Shown here: in pieces, positions 1-8,454 of the stretch
Position numbering within the stretch: the stretch's first letter is position 1
How the letters are laid out: each line of letters starts with the position of its first letter
Source of the DNA: Sinomonas gamaensis
GTDB lineage: Bacteria; Actinomycetota; Actinomycetes; Actinomycetales; Micrococcaceae
Length of the DNA: 40,677 nt
Assembly: GCF_005876955.1 (NCBI RefSeq)
Contig: NZ_SSCL01000023.1
Span: forward strand, 1-40,677
Reading direction: 5' to 3'
Program-made: the position numbers and the translations under genes
The notes under the pieces: generated by a model
The model's input: the letters and a program-made list of their open reading frames with translations, nothing else
The model's database searches: none
Told to the model about the DNA's origin: nothing

Positions 1-41
1 TGCGGCTTCCGCACCGTCGCCCTCCCGGAAGCCAGCAGCCG

Positions 42-404
42 GTGAAGCTCAAGGAACCCCAGTGGCGCCGCGAGGGCCAGATGCCGGACTACCGCTTCTC
101 CCTGGCCAACGAGCGCACCTTCCTGGCATGGATCCGCACCGCCATGGCGATCCTGGCCGGCGCAATCGCCGTCGACCAGCTCACCCCGCAGATCGCCCCG
201 ACCCCGGTGCGGATCGTGCTCTGCCTCGTCCTGGCCGTGATCGGGGCCCTGCTGGCCGTTGAGGCGTACCGGCGCTGGTCGCTCCAGGAACGCGCCATGC
301 GCAACAAGCAAGAGCTCCCGCACGCCTGGCTGCTCGTGGCGATGACCGTCGTCGTCGCCGCCGCCGGCGCCGTCGTCGCCGTCCTCATCCTCCTCGTGCG
401 GTGA
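42..404 (+). CDS. DUF202 (YidH-type) small membrane protein
   Basis: This 120-residue protein has the DUF202 signature near the N-terminus (RFSLANERTFLAWIRTA, about residues 18-34), followed by three hydrophobic segments at about 32-50, 56-74 and 94-119. It is an inner-membrane protein of unknown biochemical role; DUF202 proteins are often found in pairs, as here. I keep the GTG start at 42 because relatives carry a similar WxREG-PDYRF segment before the signature, although an ATG at 81 has the better ribosome site. The stop overlaps the start of the next DUF202 gene in a GTGA, so the two are translationally coupled. Any upstream gene lies outside the window. Confidence 0.85.
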   Translation: MKLKEPQWRREGQMPDYRFSLANERTFLAWIRTAMAILAGAIAVDQLTPQIAPTPVRIVLCLVLAVIGALLAVEAYRRWSLQERAMRNKQELPHAWLLVAMTVVVAAAGAVVAVLILLVR

Positions 405-757
405 ACCCACCTCCCGAGGACGCCGCGCCCCGCGACCCAGGCCTGCAGCCCGAGCGCACCTCCCTCGCCTGGCGGCGGACCTTCCTGGCGCTCATCGTCT
501 CCGACTTCCTCATCTGGCGCGCCTGGACCAGCTCGCTCGCGCACCACGCCGGCGAGATCGGAGGCTCCTCCCTCGGGCTCGGAATCGCGGCGGCAGTCGC
601 CGCCGCCGCGACGGTCGTCCTCGGCGCGTGCATCCTCTACCGCGGCGCGGCCCTGCGCACCGCCGCCGCCCCGCCGACGTTCCTCCTGCGCATCACGACG
701 ACCGCCATCGTCGCCATGGGCGCCGCCACCATCGCCGCAATCCTGCTGGGCGAGTAG
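401..757 (+). CDS. DUF202 family membrane protein, second copy
   Basis: This 118-residue protein starts with a GTG that overlaps the stop of the preceding DUF202 gene. It keeps the family core LQPERTSLAWRRTFLAL at about residues 15-31 and has three predicted membrane segments. It is more divergent and more alanine-rich than its neighbour. The pair probably forms a hetero-oligomeric membrane complex; this is inferred only from the overlap and shared fold. No catalytic residues can be named. The next gene is 136 bases away behind its own operators, so this two-gene unit ends here. Confidence 0.85.
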   Translation: MNPPPEDAAPRDPGLQPERTSLAWRRTFLALIVSDFLIWRAWTSSLAHHAGEIGGSSLGLGIAAAVAAAATVVLGACILYRGAALRTAAAPPTFLLRITTTAIVAMGAATIAAILLGE

Positions 758-806
758 AGCCCGCAAATCACCCTTGCGACATCGCCGCCTACCGGCGTAG
801 TCTCGA

Positions 807-866
807 TTTCAATCGATTGAAACCCTCCCTTGATGAGTACGTGTGCTGGATTTCAATCGATTGAAG
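807..866 (+). promoter_or_regulatory. twin palindromic operators upstream of the sulfatase operon
   Basis: A perfect 16-base palindrome TTTCAATCGATTGAAA lies at 807-822. A second copy at 851-866 matches it in 15 of 16 bases, with a perfect 14-base core at 852-865. The centres are 44 bases apart, about four helical turns. The central CG and A/T-rich arms are typical of LacI-family operators. The pair lies just before the transporter gene at 894, so the LacI regulator at 3657-4682 is the likely ligand, possibly through looping. Confidence 0.8.
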
Positions 867-893
867 AGGACAGTCCATCAAAGGGGATGAAAA

Positions 894-2150
894 GTGACTG
901 CGATCAATCGCACGTACATCGACTGGAAGCGCGTGATCCTCGCGTGCATGGCTGATTATCTCGACGCCGGTGGCATCGTTGCCGCGTCGGCTGGCCTGGC
1001 GCTCTGGACGTCGGCGTTCAAGATGAGCAGCGGCCTTGTCGGCCTGCTCGCAGCGCTCGGCGTGAACGCAGGCGCCTATGCCGCCGGCGCGCTCATCGGA
1101 GGCTATCTCGGCGACCGCCTCGGCCGGAAGCGCGTCTACCAATACGACCTGATCGCCTACATGATCGGCGCACTGCTGATTGTCTTCGCGAGCGGAAGCG
1201 CCTTCCTGTTCGTCGGCATGATCATCATGGGCCTGGCCATCGGTGCCGACGTTCCCACCTCGTGGGCACTCATCGGCGAAATCGCGCCGGACAAGCACCG
1301 CGGAAAGCTCGTGGGCATGACCTCCGTCTTCTGGAGCCTCGGCCCCGTGGTCGTGCTGCTTCTCGCCTTCGGGCTGTCCGGCCTCGGCCTTCTCGGCATC
1401 CAGATCGTGTTCGCCCACCTCGCCTTGGTCGCACTGGTGACGTGGATCCTGCGCCGCAGGATGGCGGAATCCGAGATGTGGACGGCGGCACGGCAGAAGA
1501 ACAGCTTCGACTCCGCGATGCTCCGCACGCTCTTCAGCCGGTATCGGGGCCGCCTCTCCTTCGTCTTCATCGTCCACAGCCTGGGCGCGATCGCGCTCGG
1601 CACCTTCGGCTTCTTCCTTCCGTACATCCTAAAGACGGTCGGGTCTCAAACCCAGGCAGCGAGCGTCGGGTTCAACGCCCTCAACTTCGGGCTGACCGGG
1701 GTCGGCGTGGCCGTCCTGTTCATGCCGTTGGTGGACCGGATCAACCGGCGAGTGCTGTACGGCGTCTCGGGTCTTTTTACGGCCCTGTCGCTCCTCGCCG
1801 TGATCTTCCTGCCGCTTTCGAACCCCTGGGTCGTCTTTGGATTCGTGGTCGTCTTCTCGATCTCGACGTCGTGCGGCCAAGAGCAGCTCTATCGTGTGTG
1901 GTGCCAGGAGCTGTTCCCGACGATGGTCCGCTCGACGGCCCAAGGCGTGGTGATCTTCGCCCAGAAGGTTGTCCTCGCCGTCTGGAGCCTGTTCGTCCCG
2001 ATTATCGTGGGTGCGAGCTTCAGCGCCTTCACGTGGATCCTGTTCGGCGCCGTCGTGCTCAGCGTGCTCATCGGGGTCGCGTGGATGCCCAAGCGCCCGC
2101 AGACGCTTGAGGAAGTTGGCGCCGAAGAACTGTGGGGAGTCCACGCGTGA
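894..2150 (+). CDS. MFS transporter of the sulfatase operon
   Basis: This 418-residue major facilitator has about 12 hydrophobic segments. The conserved loop between helices 2 and 3 (GYLGDRLGRKRVYQ, near residue 65) and a GEIAPDKHRGKLVGM loop near residue 130 are typical of the sugar porter and metabolite symporter groups. The GTG start at 894 follows AAGGGG. Its stop overlaps the GTG start of the sulfatase. The substrate is probably a sulfate ester or the alcohol or sugar released by the sulfatase, inferred from position only. The twin palindromes at 807-866 suggest induction by release of a LacI repressor. Confidence 0.85.
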   Translation: MTAINRTYIDWKRVILACMADYLDAGGIVAASAGLALWTSAFKMSSGLVGLLAALGVNAGAYAAGALIGGYLGDRLGRKRVYQYDLIAYMIGALLIVFASGSAFLFVGMIIMGLAIGADVPTSWALIGEIAPDKHRGKLVGMTSVFWSLGPVVVLLLAFGLSGLGLLGIQIVFAHLALVALVTWILRRRMAESEMWTAARQKNSFDSAMLRTLFSRYRGRLSFVFIVHSLGAIALGTFGFFLPYILKTVGSQTQAASVGFNALNFGLTGVGVAVLFMPLVDRINRRVLYGVSGLFTALSLLAVIFLPLSNPWVVFGFVVVFSISTSCGQEQLYRVWCQELFPTMVRSTAQGVVIFAQKVVLAVWSLFVPIIVGASFSAFTWILFGAVVLSVLIGVAWMPKRPQTLEEVGAEELWGVHA

Positions 2151-3652
2151 ATCTGCTGATCATCTTCAGCGACCAGCTCCGCGCAGATGCCCTCGGCTGC
2201 TACGGAAACCGCACCGTTAGCACCCCGGCGCTCGACAGCCTCGCGGCGACGGGCACGGTCTACGACTCGGCCTTTACGCCGTGCCCGGTGTGCGTGCCCG
2301 CGCGCTCCAGCCTCATCACGGGGTTGGAGCCGCAGCACGGCGAATGCTTCGAGAACCAGATGCCGATGTCCTCGGAGTCGACCTTCATGGACGCACTGAC
2401 GGAGGCGGGATACCGCACACATGGTGTGGGGAAGATGCATTTCACCCCGGATGCCCACGCCCTGCGCGGCTTTCAGACCCGGGACACCGGCGAAGAGTTC
2501 GGAACCGCGGACGACGACGACTACCTCGCCTTTGTTGCGGAGCAGGGCTTCGACTTCGTGGAGCACCCGCACGGGCTGCGGGACGAGATGTACTACATCC
2601 CCCAGCTCTCCCCCGTTCCCGAGCCGCTCCACCATTCGCACTGGGTCGCGGATCGGTCCATCGACTTCCTTCGGGAGCAGTCGTCCGATCGGCCCTTCCT
2701 GCTGTGGTCGAGCTTCATCGCCCCGCACCCGCCGTTCGCGCCCCCGTCGCCCTGGCACCGCCGCTATGAGCCATCGACGATGACGGACCCCTTCGTGCCG
2801 CCGTCGTCGTCGGACCTGCTCACGGTCTACAACCATCTGCAGAACCGGTACAAGTACCGCGATGGAGGACGCGACCGCCGACTGAACCAGCTGCTCAAGG
2901 CGTACTATTTCGCCTCGGTCTCCTACCTCGACTCGCAGGTCGGCAGGATCCTGCGGGCGCTCGACGAGTCCGGGCTGAGGGACGAGACAACGATCATCGT
3001 CACGGCCGATCACGGCGAGCTGCTCGGCGACTATGGCTCCTTCGGGAAGAGGTCATTCCTGGATGCCTCCGCAAGGATTCCGTTCATCGTCAGCGGCCCG
3101 GGCTTCAAGGCGGAAAGAAAACGGGAGGTCGTGAGCCTTCTGGACGTTTACCCGACGGTGCTGGAGCTCGCGGGCATCGAGCACCCTGAACGGGACGGTT
3201 CCGATCTTCAGGATCTCCCTCCCGAGCGGGCGTTCTTCGGCCAATACCAGGAGGGCGAGCTGGGTCTGTACGCGGTCATCACCGACCGGTGGAAGTACAT
3301 ATGGTCCGCGTTCGACAAGCGGGAGTACCTGCTGGACCGCGTGCGCGATCCCGACGAGACGATGAATCTCGCCTACAACGTGCGACGGCGGGCCGACCTT
3401 CTCTCGATGCGCGCCTTGGCGCTCGAGCATTTCGAGGACCTGCGGGACGCCGATCTTGACTCTCTGGCCTCCAATTCGAGCCTGCGGCTCGGGGAGCGTC
3501 CGTCTCCCGAGGCCGTCCGCGCGATGCAAGCGCTGGGACTCGATCGGGATGCGGCGACGCTCGTGGTGCGCGGGGGCGCGTGGACTCCCCCGTCCGAGGC
3601 GTGGCGGGACGAGCGATTGGAGACAGGACAGCGTTTGAAGACAGGACAATGA
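2147..3652 (+). CDS. type I (formylglycine) sulfatase
   Basis: This 501-residue arylsulfatase-family hydrolase would cleave a sulfate ester. The metal-binding N-terminus (FSDQ, D9-Q10) and the CVPAR motif at residues 49-53, whose Cys49 must become formylglycine, are intact. The later metal pair is D288-H289 in TADHGE. I chose GTG 2147 over GTG 2132 because it gives the usual short lead-in to the first strand, has GGGGAG seven bases upstream, and overlaps the transporter stop. No signal peptide is visible, so a cytoplasmic enzyme is likely, acting after import. The formylglycine-generating enzyme is not in this window. The family also contains phosphonate monoester hydrolases, so the exact ester is uncertain. 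Confidence 0.88.
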   Translation: MNLLIIFSDQLRADALGCYGNRTVSTPALDSLAATGTVYDSAFTPCPVCVPARSSLITGLEPQHGECFENQMPMSSESTFMDALTEAGYRTHGVGKMHFTPDAHALRGFQTRDTGEEFGTADDDDYLAFVAEQGFDFVEHPHGLRDEMYYIPQLSPVPEPLHHSHWVADRSIDFLREQSSDRPFLLWSSFIAPHPPFAPPSPWHRRYEPSTMTDPFVPPSSSDLLTVYNHLQNRYKYRDGGRDRRLNQLLKAYYFASVSYLDSQVGRILRALDESGLRDETTIIVTADHGELLGDYGSFGKRSFLDASARIPFIVSGPGFKAERKREVVSLLDVYPTVLELAGIEHPERDGSDLQDLPPERAFFGQYQEGELGLYAVITDRWKYIWSAFDKREYLLDRVRDPDETMNLAYNVRRRADLLSMRALALEHFEDLRDADLDSLASNSSLRLGERPSPEAVRAMQALGLDRDAATLVVRGGAWTPPSEAWRDERLETGQRLKTGQ

Positions 3653-3656
3653 GACG

Positions 3657-4682
3657 GTGACGAGCGAAGAGGACCGCCCCTCCCAAGGCGTGACGATGCG
3701 CCAGGTGGCGGACGAGCTGGGGATTTCCCTGTCTACGGTCTCGCTGGCCCTGCGGGGCAAAACCGTCATCGCCAGTGAGACTCGGGAACGTGTACTGCGC
3801 GAAGCCAAGCGTCTCGGGTACGTGTACAACCGGAGCGCAGCCAACCTCCGTCAGCGGCGGCGCACTCTCGTCGGTCTGGTGGTCCCCGACATCACGAACC
3901 CCTTCGTTGGTGAGGCGGCGCTCGGCCTGCAGAGCGCCTTGGCGGAGCAGGGCCAGTTCGCCGTCCTCGCCAACACCCGCGACGAGGTCAGCGTTCAGGG
4001 CGATGTCATCGCTTCCCTGATCGAGGAGCGTGCCGCTGGGATTGTGCTCATTCCCGCCATGGGGACTGAGAGTGAGGATCTCGCGCTGATCCACGAGTCG
4101 AACACGCCCGCGGTCCTCATGAACCGCGACGTTCCCGGGAGCGGCCTCCCTCTCGTCGGAACGGAGGACGCCGAAATCGTCCGGGTCGCGATGGACCACC
4201 TCTCGGAGGTCCACGGGATCAAGGAGGCCGCCTATTTTGGGGGAATCGGAGAGGCAGGACCGCATGTGGTCCGGAAGGAAGCCTTCGACGGGGAGCTGGC
4301 CCGGCGGCAGATCAAGGACGTCGAAGCCTGGGACACGTTCACGGGCCCGAATCCTGCGGCGGCGTGCGAGGCGGCGTCCTCTCTGCTGAAGACCGAGGGA
4401 CTCCCCGAGGCGATTCTCTGCCACAGCGATTCCATCGCGATTGGCCTCATCCGCGCGCTCGACGAAGCTCGGATCCCGGCCGATCGCTGCGCGATTGTCG
4501 CGATCGACGGCATCGCTGCCTCGGCGATGACCACGCCTCCGCTGACGACGGTTGCCGTAGACCCCGCCCACATGGGGCGGGACTGCGGTCGGCTCCTCCG
4601 GCCCTCTGGGCCCGCGGAAAGGTTCAGCCTCCCCCCGCGCCTCATCGTGCGCCGTTCCTGCGGGTGCGGCGGTCGGGCCTGA
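3657..4682 (+). CDS. LacI-family regulator of the sulfatase operon
   Basis: This 341-residue protein has an N-terminal helix-turn-helix and hinge (MRQVADELGISLSTVSLALR at residues 14-33, then RLGYVYNRSAANLR) and a periplasmic-binding-type effector domain. The GTG start lies four bases after the sulfatase stop, so it is the last gene of the operon. It probably binds the palindromes at 807-866 and controls its own expression; that link is inferred from position and operator symmetry. The C-terminal tail is unusually Cys/Arg rich (RRSCGCGGRA). Confidence 0.88.
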   Translation: MTSEEDRPSQGVTMRQVADELGISLSTVSLALRGKTVIASETRERVLREAKRLGYVYNRSAANLRQRRRTLVGLVVPDITNPFVGEAALGLQSALAEQGQFAVLANTRDEVSVQGDVIASLIEERAAGIVLIPAMGTESEDLALIHESNTPAVLMNRDVPGSGLPLVGTEDAEIVRVAMDHLSEVHGIKEAAYFGGIGEAGPHVVRKEAFDGELARRQIKDVEAWDTFTGPNPAAACEAASSLLKTEGLPEAILCHSDSIAIGLIRALDEARIPADRCAIVAIDGIAASAMTTPPLTTVAVDPAHMGRDCGRLLRPSGPAERFSLPPRLIVRRSCGCGGRA

Positions 4683-4688
4683 ACGCCC

Positions 4689-5438
4689 TCAGGCCGCCAT
4701 GCGACGACGGAGCCGGTCCAGCAAGCGCCGCAGGAGCCGGGACACCTGCATCTGGCTCACGCCGAGTTCGTCGGCAATCTGCTGCTGGGACATCTCCTTG
4801 ACGAAGCGAAGATACAGAAGGCGCTTGTCGTCCCCGGAGACGCCTTCGAGGGCCGAGGAGAGCGCGATGTTCGCTTCGACGGTCTCGTAGCCCGTTTCGT
4901 GGAAGGCCATGACGGCCCCCAGCGGGTACACATCGCGATCCTCGGTCGAGTCAGTCGGCTCGATCTGCTGGTAGCCGAGGCTGGCCTCGGCTGCTTGGGC
5001 GTCAACAACGTCTTCGACGCTCACGCCGAGTTCGTCGCTGATCTCCTGCGCGGTGGGCTCATGCCCCAGACGCTGCGTCAGGTCCGGAACCGCGCCCCTG
5101 ACTCTCAGGCGGAGTTCTTGGATGCTCCGAGGCGGGCGCACGGTCCAAGCTTGGTCCCTCAGGTACCGCTTGAGTTCGCCGGTGATGGTCGGCACGGCGT
5201 AGGCCACGAAGCCGTTGCCTTCGCCGCTGCGGTACCGGCGGGCGGCCTTGATGAGCCCCATCCTCGCCACTTGCCGAAGGTCCTCTGCGTCGTGGCCTGG
5301 GCAACGGTACCTCTTCGCCAACGCATCGGCGACGCTCAAATACTCGACCGCAAGTTCTCCTGCGGCTCGTGCTCGCTCCGCCGTCTCCGGCGAAGCCTGG
5401 TCCAAGATTTCAGGTGAAGCATGGTCCACGATCGTCAT
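4689..5438 (-). CDS. SigB/SigF-type RNA polymerase sigma factor
   Basis: This 249-residue group 3 sigma-70 factor shows region 2 (DAEDLRQVARMGLIKAARRY, then FVAYAVPTITGELKRYLRD), region 3 (LTQRLGHEPTAQEISDELGV) and a region 4 helix-turn-helix (MSQQQIADELGVSQMQVSRL). Its length and motifs fit the actinobacterial SigB/SigF stress and development group. I start at ATG 5438, preceded by TAGGAGC; the upstream in-frame sequence does not resemble the family. These factors are normally held by an anti-sigma factor and an anti-anti-sigma partner, but neither is seen nearby. It is convergent with the LacI gene, six bases away. Confidence 0.88.
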   Translation of the reverse strand: MTIVDHASPEILDQASPETAERARAAGELAVEYLSVADALAKRYRCPGHDAEDLRQVARMGLIKAARRYRSGEGNGFVAYAVPTITGELKRYLRDQAWTVRPPRSIQELRLRVRGAVPDLTQRLGHEPTAQEISDELGVSVEDVVDAQAAEASLGYQQIEPTDSTEDRDVYPLGAVMAFHETGYETVEANIALSSALEGVSGDDKRLLYLRFVKEMSQQQIADELGVSQMQVSRLLRRLLDRLRRRMAA

Positions 5439-5542
5439 GACGAGTCTGCTCCTAGCTGGGGTAGGGACGTCTACGTTCAGGTCTGTGAGTCGGATGCAGT
5501 GAGTCCTAATGCCGCTCCGATGACTGGAGGCCGGCACGAGGG

Positions 5543-5746
5543 CTAGGCCGCAATCTCGACGCCTTCCCAAGGGCGCTCCGGCCCGGGGAAGGTGATCTCC
5601 TCAAGCGAGACGACGGCCGTCCGGCGCCGCCCGGCGGCCGTGGCCCACAACACTTTCGCGGTCTTCTCGTCGGCTGAGACGAGATAGCCGTGCAACTCGG
5701 CCCTGCTGCGCAAGGCGATCACCTTGCGCTCTTCAGTCACCGCCAT
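5543..5746 (-). CDS. small conserved-looking protein of unknown function
   Basis: This is a 67-residue acidic protein without membrane segments. Its central stretch (ELHGYLVSADEKTAKVLWAT) looks like a small beta-rich domain. The ATG at 5746 follows AGAGGAGG, a strong ribosome site; an in-frame upstream ATG at 5770 is less well placed. It lies upstream of the sigma factor gene in the same direction, about 100 bases before its start, so the two may be cotranscribed. It is divergent from the TetR gene and could share control by the palindromes at 5843-5898. I do not recognise the family. Confidence 0.6.
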   Translation of the reverse strand: MAVTEERKVIALRSRAELHGYLVSADEKTAKVLWATAAGRRRTAVVSLEEITFPGPERPWEGVEIAA

Positions 5747-5842
5747 AGCAGCCTCCTCTTCGCACGCCAAGCAGCGCGGTTCATGGTGCCTTCAGGCTTT
5801 GAGGGCCAGCTGCGCGGCCGGCTGCATGACCGCGACCCTCAA

Positions 5843-5898
5843 AGACAGAACGTTCTGTCTCCTGTTGAGAACTTTCTACACGGTACAGAACGTTCTGT
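5843..5898. promoter_or_regulatory. twin palindromic operators in the TetR intergenic region
   Basis: A perfect 18-base palindrome, AGACAGAACGTTCTGTCT, lies at 5843-5860. The core ACAGAACGTTCTGT is repeated exactly at 5885-5898, with centres 40 bases apart. The sequence lies between the TetR gene and the divergent small gene. TetR-family dimers usually bind such palindromes and repress their own promoter, so the regulator at 5926 is the likely ligand. A TTGAGA at 5865-5870, between the two sites, could serve as a -35 element, but no convincing -10 accompanies it. Confidence 0.8.
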
Positions 5899-5925
5899 CT
5901 ACTTTCTTCTTTCAAATCCTCTAGA

Positions 5926-6576
5926 ATGGAACCCATGGACGCTAAGGAAACCCCCCAAGCGGCCGCGGCTGGACGACTCAGTGCACGCGAGAGGATTCTG
6001 GACACCGCCTACGGGCTCTTCGCCCGAAGGGGGATTCGTGCGGTCGGCGTGGACGAGATCCTCGCGCGCTCAGGCGTTGCGAAGGCAACCTTCTACCGGC
6101 ACTTCAAGTCGAAGGATGACCTTGTCCTCGCCTATATGGACCGCTGGTACAACGCGCGCAGCAGTGCGATAGAAGCCGCTATCCGCAGCATCGAGAACCG
6201 CGAGGAGGCCGTGCTTGCGGTCTTCGGCGTGCTCGATGACTGGTTCCAACACGACGCAGTCGAGGTGAGCACGTTCCTCCACGTCATGATCGAGATGGGC
6301 CCCGAACACCCCCTCGGGCGCGCCAGCATCGGCTATTTGGAACGAACGCGAGAGCAGTTGGCGGCGCTTGCCCGAGCCGCTGACCTGGCCGACCCCGAGG
6401 GCTTCGCCTGGTCCTGCCACATCCTCATCAAGGGGGCTATGGTCGCGGACATGGAGGGCGACAGGCTCGCCGCAGAAAGAGCGCGCACCATGGCCACCCT
6501 CCTGCTCGAGCACCACAAGCAGACAGGGCTCCGCCCGCGAAAGTTTCAGACCCTCGAAGAGGCCACGCGCAACTGA
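5926..6576 (+). CDS. TetR/AcrR-family transcriptional regulator
   Basis: This is a 216-residue protein with a typical TetR DNA-binding domain at about residues 18-66: ARERILDTAYGLFARRGIRA, then VDEILARSGVAKATFYRHFK. The C-terminal ligand domain is alpha-helical. Two ATGs (5926 and 5935) are possible and neither has a good ribosome site, so translation may be weak or leaderless. It probably autoregulates through the palindromes at 5843-5898. Its downstream neighbour is convergent, so the real target is either the divergent small gene or lies elsewhere. The ligand is unknown. Confidence 0.88.
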   Translation: MEPMDAKETPQAAAAGRLSARERILDTAYGLFARRGIRAVGVDEILARSGVAKATFYRHFKSKDDLVLAYMDRWYNARSSAIEAAIRSIENREEAVLAVFGVLDDWFQHDAVEVSTFLHVMIEMGPEHPLGRASIGYLERTREQLAALARAADLADPEGFAWSCHILIKGAMVADMEGDRLAAERARTMATLLLEHHKQTGLRPRKFQTLEEATRN

Positions 6577-6594
6577 CGTTTGAGGGGCTGCGCG

Positions 6595-8454
6595 TCAGGC
6601 GCGTTGCCGCAGTGAGTGCTGGGCGGCGTGCTGCACCGCGTGCCTGATGGGCGCGTTCGGGGCGCCGAACCCGTCGTACCCGTCGATCCGCTGTACCACC
6701 TCGAAGAAGACGCTCCCCACGGTCGCCGTGTAGAAGTGCAGGAATGCGCCCCGCTCGTCCCGGTCGTAGAGCAGGTCGAGCTCGCGGAGGGTCGCGAGGA
6801 ACTGGGGATCAAGGTCGTACCGCGCGTCGAGGTCTTCGTAGTAGTTCTCCGGGATCGCGAGGAAGGGCAGCCTCCGCGCCCGGCACTCGCGGGCCGTTGC
6901 GACCAGATCGGGCACCGCGATGGCGATGTGCTCCTGGAAGGTGTCCCGCACCGTCCCCCGCACGCGGTCGGCTTGGACCCACGGCGCGAGGTTGAGCGCC
7001 AACCGCACCCGCCTGTCGTCTCCCTGCATGACCTGCGAGCGCACCAGGCCGGCGGGGCTTGAGACGTCCTGCGAGGGCTGAGGGCGCAGCGCCAGCACGG
7101 ACGAGTAGAACAGCACCGCCTCGTCGTAGTGCTGCCAGGGCTGGGCGAGATTGATGTGGTCGATGCGAGCAGCGGCCGACGACGGCGCGTCCCCGCCTGC
7201 GCCGCCCTCGCCGAATTCTTCGGTCCATGCCGCGTCCTGGCACAGGAACACCTCGGTGCCGTCCGGCGCGGTCACCGCGAGCAGCACTTCCTCGTTCGCC
7301 TGCGAGGGGCGCGGCACCGGGGTCGCCTTCAGCTGCACGGCGCGCGCGACGGCGGTCACAGCGTTCTCGACGTCGAACCCGAGCGCTGAAATCGCCGGGT
7401 CGACGCCGCGAGCCTGCTGGCGGTTGAGGATGATCCGCGCCTCGCCCAGCGTCCAGAGGCCGACGGGCTTGGTGCGGTGCTCGCCGCGCGACTCGAAGCC
7501 GAGCTGGGTGAGGAGCAGCTCCAGCTGAGAGGTGTCCTCGGCCTTGATTTCGGCAAAGTTGACGCCCGACGGCGGCGCGACCTGCGGGAGCGTCGCGAGG
7601 GGCATCCGGAAGAGGCGGCGGTCGCCGTCGGACTCGGCCACAAGCTTGGCCGTCCGCTCCTCGAGCCAGATGAGGGAACGCATCGCGTCGACGGCGGTTC
7701 GCTCGACGTCGGCCTGCCGGAAGGTGTCGTTGAAAACCTCGAGCGAGACGGGACCGTTGTAGCCCGTGCGTGCCACGTGGCCGAGGAACTTGGGAAGGTC
7801 GAACTGGCCCTCCCCCGGGAAGACGCGGTAGTGGCGGCTCCAGCTGAGCACATCCATGGACAGCTTCGGCGCGTCCGCGACTTGGACGAAGAAGATCTTG
7901 TCCCCCGGAATCCCCTCGATCGGCTGGGTGTCCCAGCCGCGGGAGAGGATGTGGAACGTGTCGAGGCAGGTGCCCAGGTTGGGGTGGTTCACGTCGGCCA
8001 CGATGCGCCACGCGTGCTCATAGTCGTTGACGTGCGCACCCCAAGCGAGGGCCTCGTACGCGACGTTCACCCCGTGCCCGGCGGCGAGCTCGGCGAGGCC
8101 GTGGAGCTGTTCAGCGCGGAGTCCGTCGTCGTCGATGCTCGCAGTGGCGACGTTGCTGCACACCAGAATCGTCCCGATCCCGAGCCGGCCCATCAGCCTG
8201 AACTTCGCCTCGGCGCGGCGCAGGTTGGCCCGGTACAGCTCGTCAGGGACGGAGTCGAAGTCCCGGAACGGCTGGTAGAGGTCGAGGCTCAGGCCAAGGT
8301 CGTCGGCGAGCTTGCGCACCTCTTCCGGGCTGAGCGAGGACGTGACCAAGTCTGTCTCGAAGATCTCAACCCCGTCGAAGCCGGCCTTCGCCGAGGCCCG
8401 CAGCTTCTCCTCCAGAGTCCCGGAAAGGCACACCGTCGCGATCCCGGTGCGCAT
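6595..8454 (-). CDS. quiC: bifunctional 3-dehydroshikimate dehydratase with HPPD-like C-terminal domain
   Basis: This 619-residue protein converts 3-dehydroshikimate to protocatechuate. The N-terminal half is a sugar-phosphate isomerase-type barrel with metal residues E134, D165, Q191 and E239, the set expected for QuiC1-type dehydratases. The C-terminal half is a 4-hydroxyphenylpyruvate dioxygenase-like VOC domain that keeps an iron triad H433, H509 and E585. In known fusion enzymes this half is thought to tune the dehydratase rather than give a proven dioxygenase. The ATG at 8454 overlaps the stop of the dehydrogenase gene, so the two are coupled. It faces the TetR gene tail to tail. Confidence 0.9.
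   Translation of the reverse strand: MRTGIATVCLSGTLEEKLRASAKAGFDGVEIFETDLVTSSLSPEEVRKLADDLGLSLDLYQPFRDFDSVPDELYRANLRRAEAKFRLMGRLGIGTILVCSNVATASIDDDGLRAEQLHGLAELAAGHGVNVAYEALAWGAHVNDYEHAWRIVADVNHPNLGTCLDTFHILSRGWDTQPIEGIPGDKIFFVQVADAPKLSMDVLSWSRHYRVFPGEGQFDLPKFLGHVARTGYNGPVSLEVFNDTFRQADVERTAVDAMRSLIWLEERTAKLVAESDGDRRLFRMPLATLPQVAPPSGVNFAEIKAEDTSQLELLLTQLGFESRGEHRTKPVGLWTLGEARIILNRQQARGVDPAISALGFDVENAVTAVARAVQLKATPVPRPSQANEEVLLAVTAPDGTEVFLCQDAAWTEEFGEGGAGGDAPSSAAARIDHINLAQPWQHYDEAVLFYSSVLALRPQPSQDVSSPAGLVRSQVMQGDDRRVRLALNLAPWVQADRVRGTVRDTFQEHIAIAVPDLVATARECRARRLPFLAIPENYYEDLDARYDLDPQFLATLRELDLLYDRDERGAFLHFYTATVGSVFFEVVQRIDGYDGFGAPNAPIRHAVQHAAQHSLRQRA

Noticed and set aside
1889-3013. 374-residue minus-strand frame opposite the transporter and sulfatase
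   Set aside because: It is antisense to two genes with intact motifs and shows no domain.
6571-6609. Possible terminator between the TetR and dehydratase genes
   Set aside because: The best pairing has only five- and six-base stems with a bulge, and both overlap coding ends.
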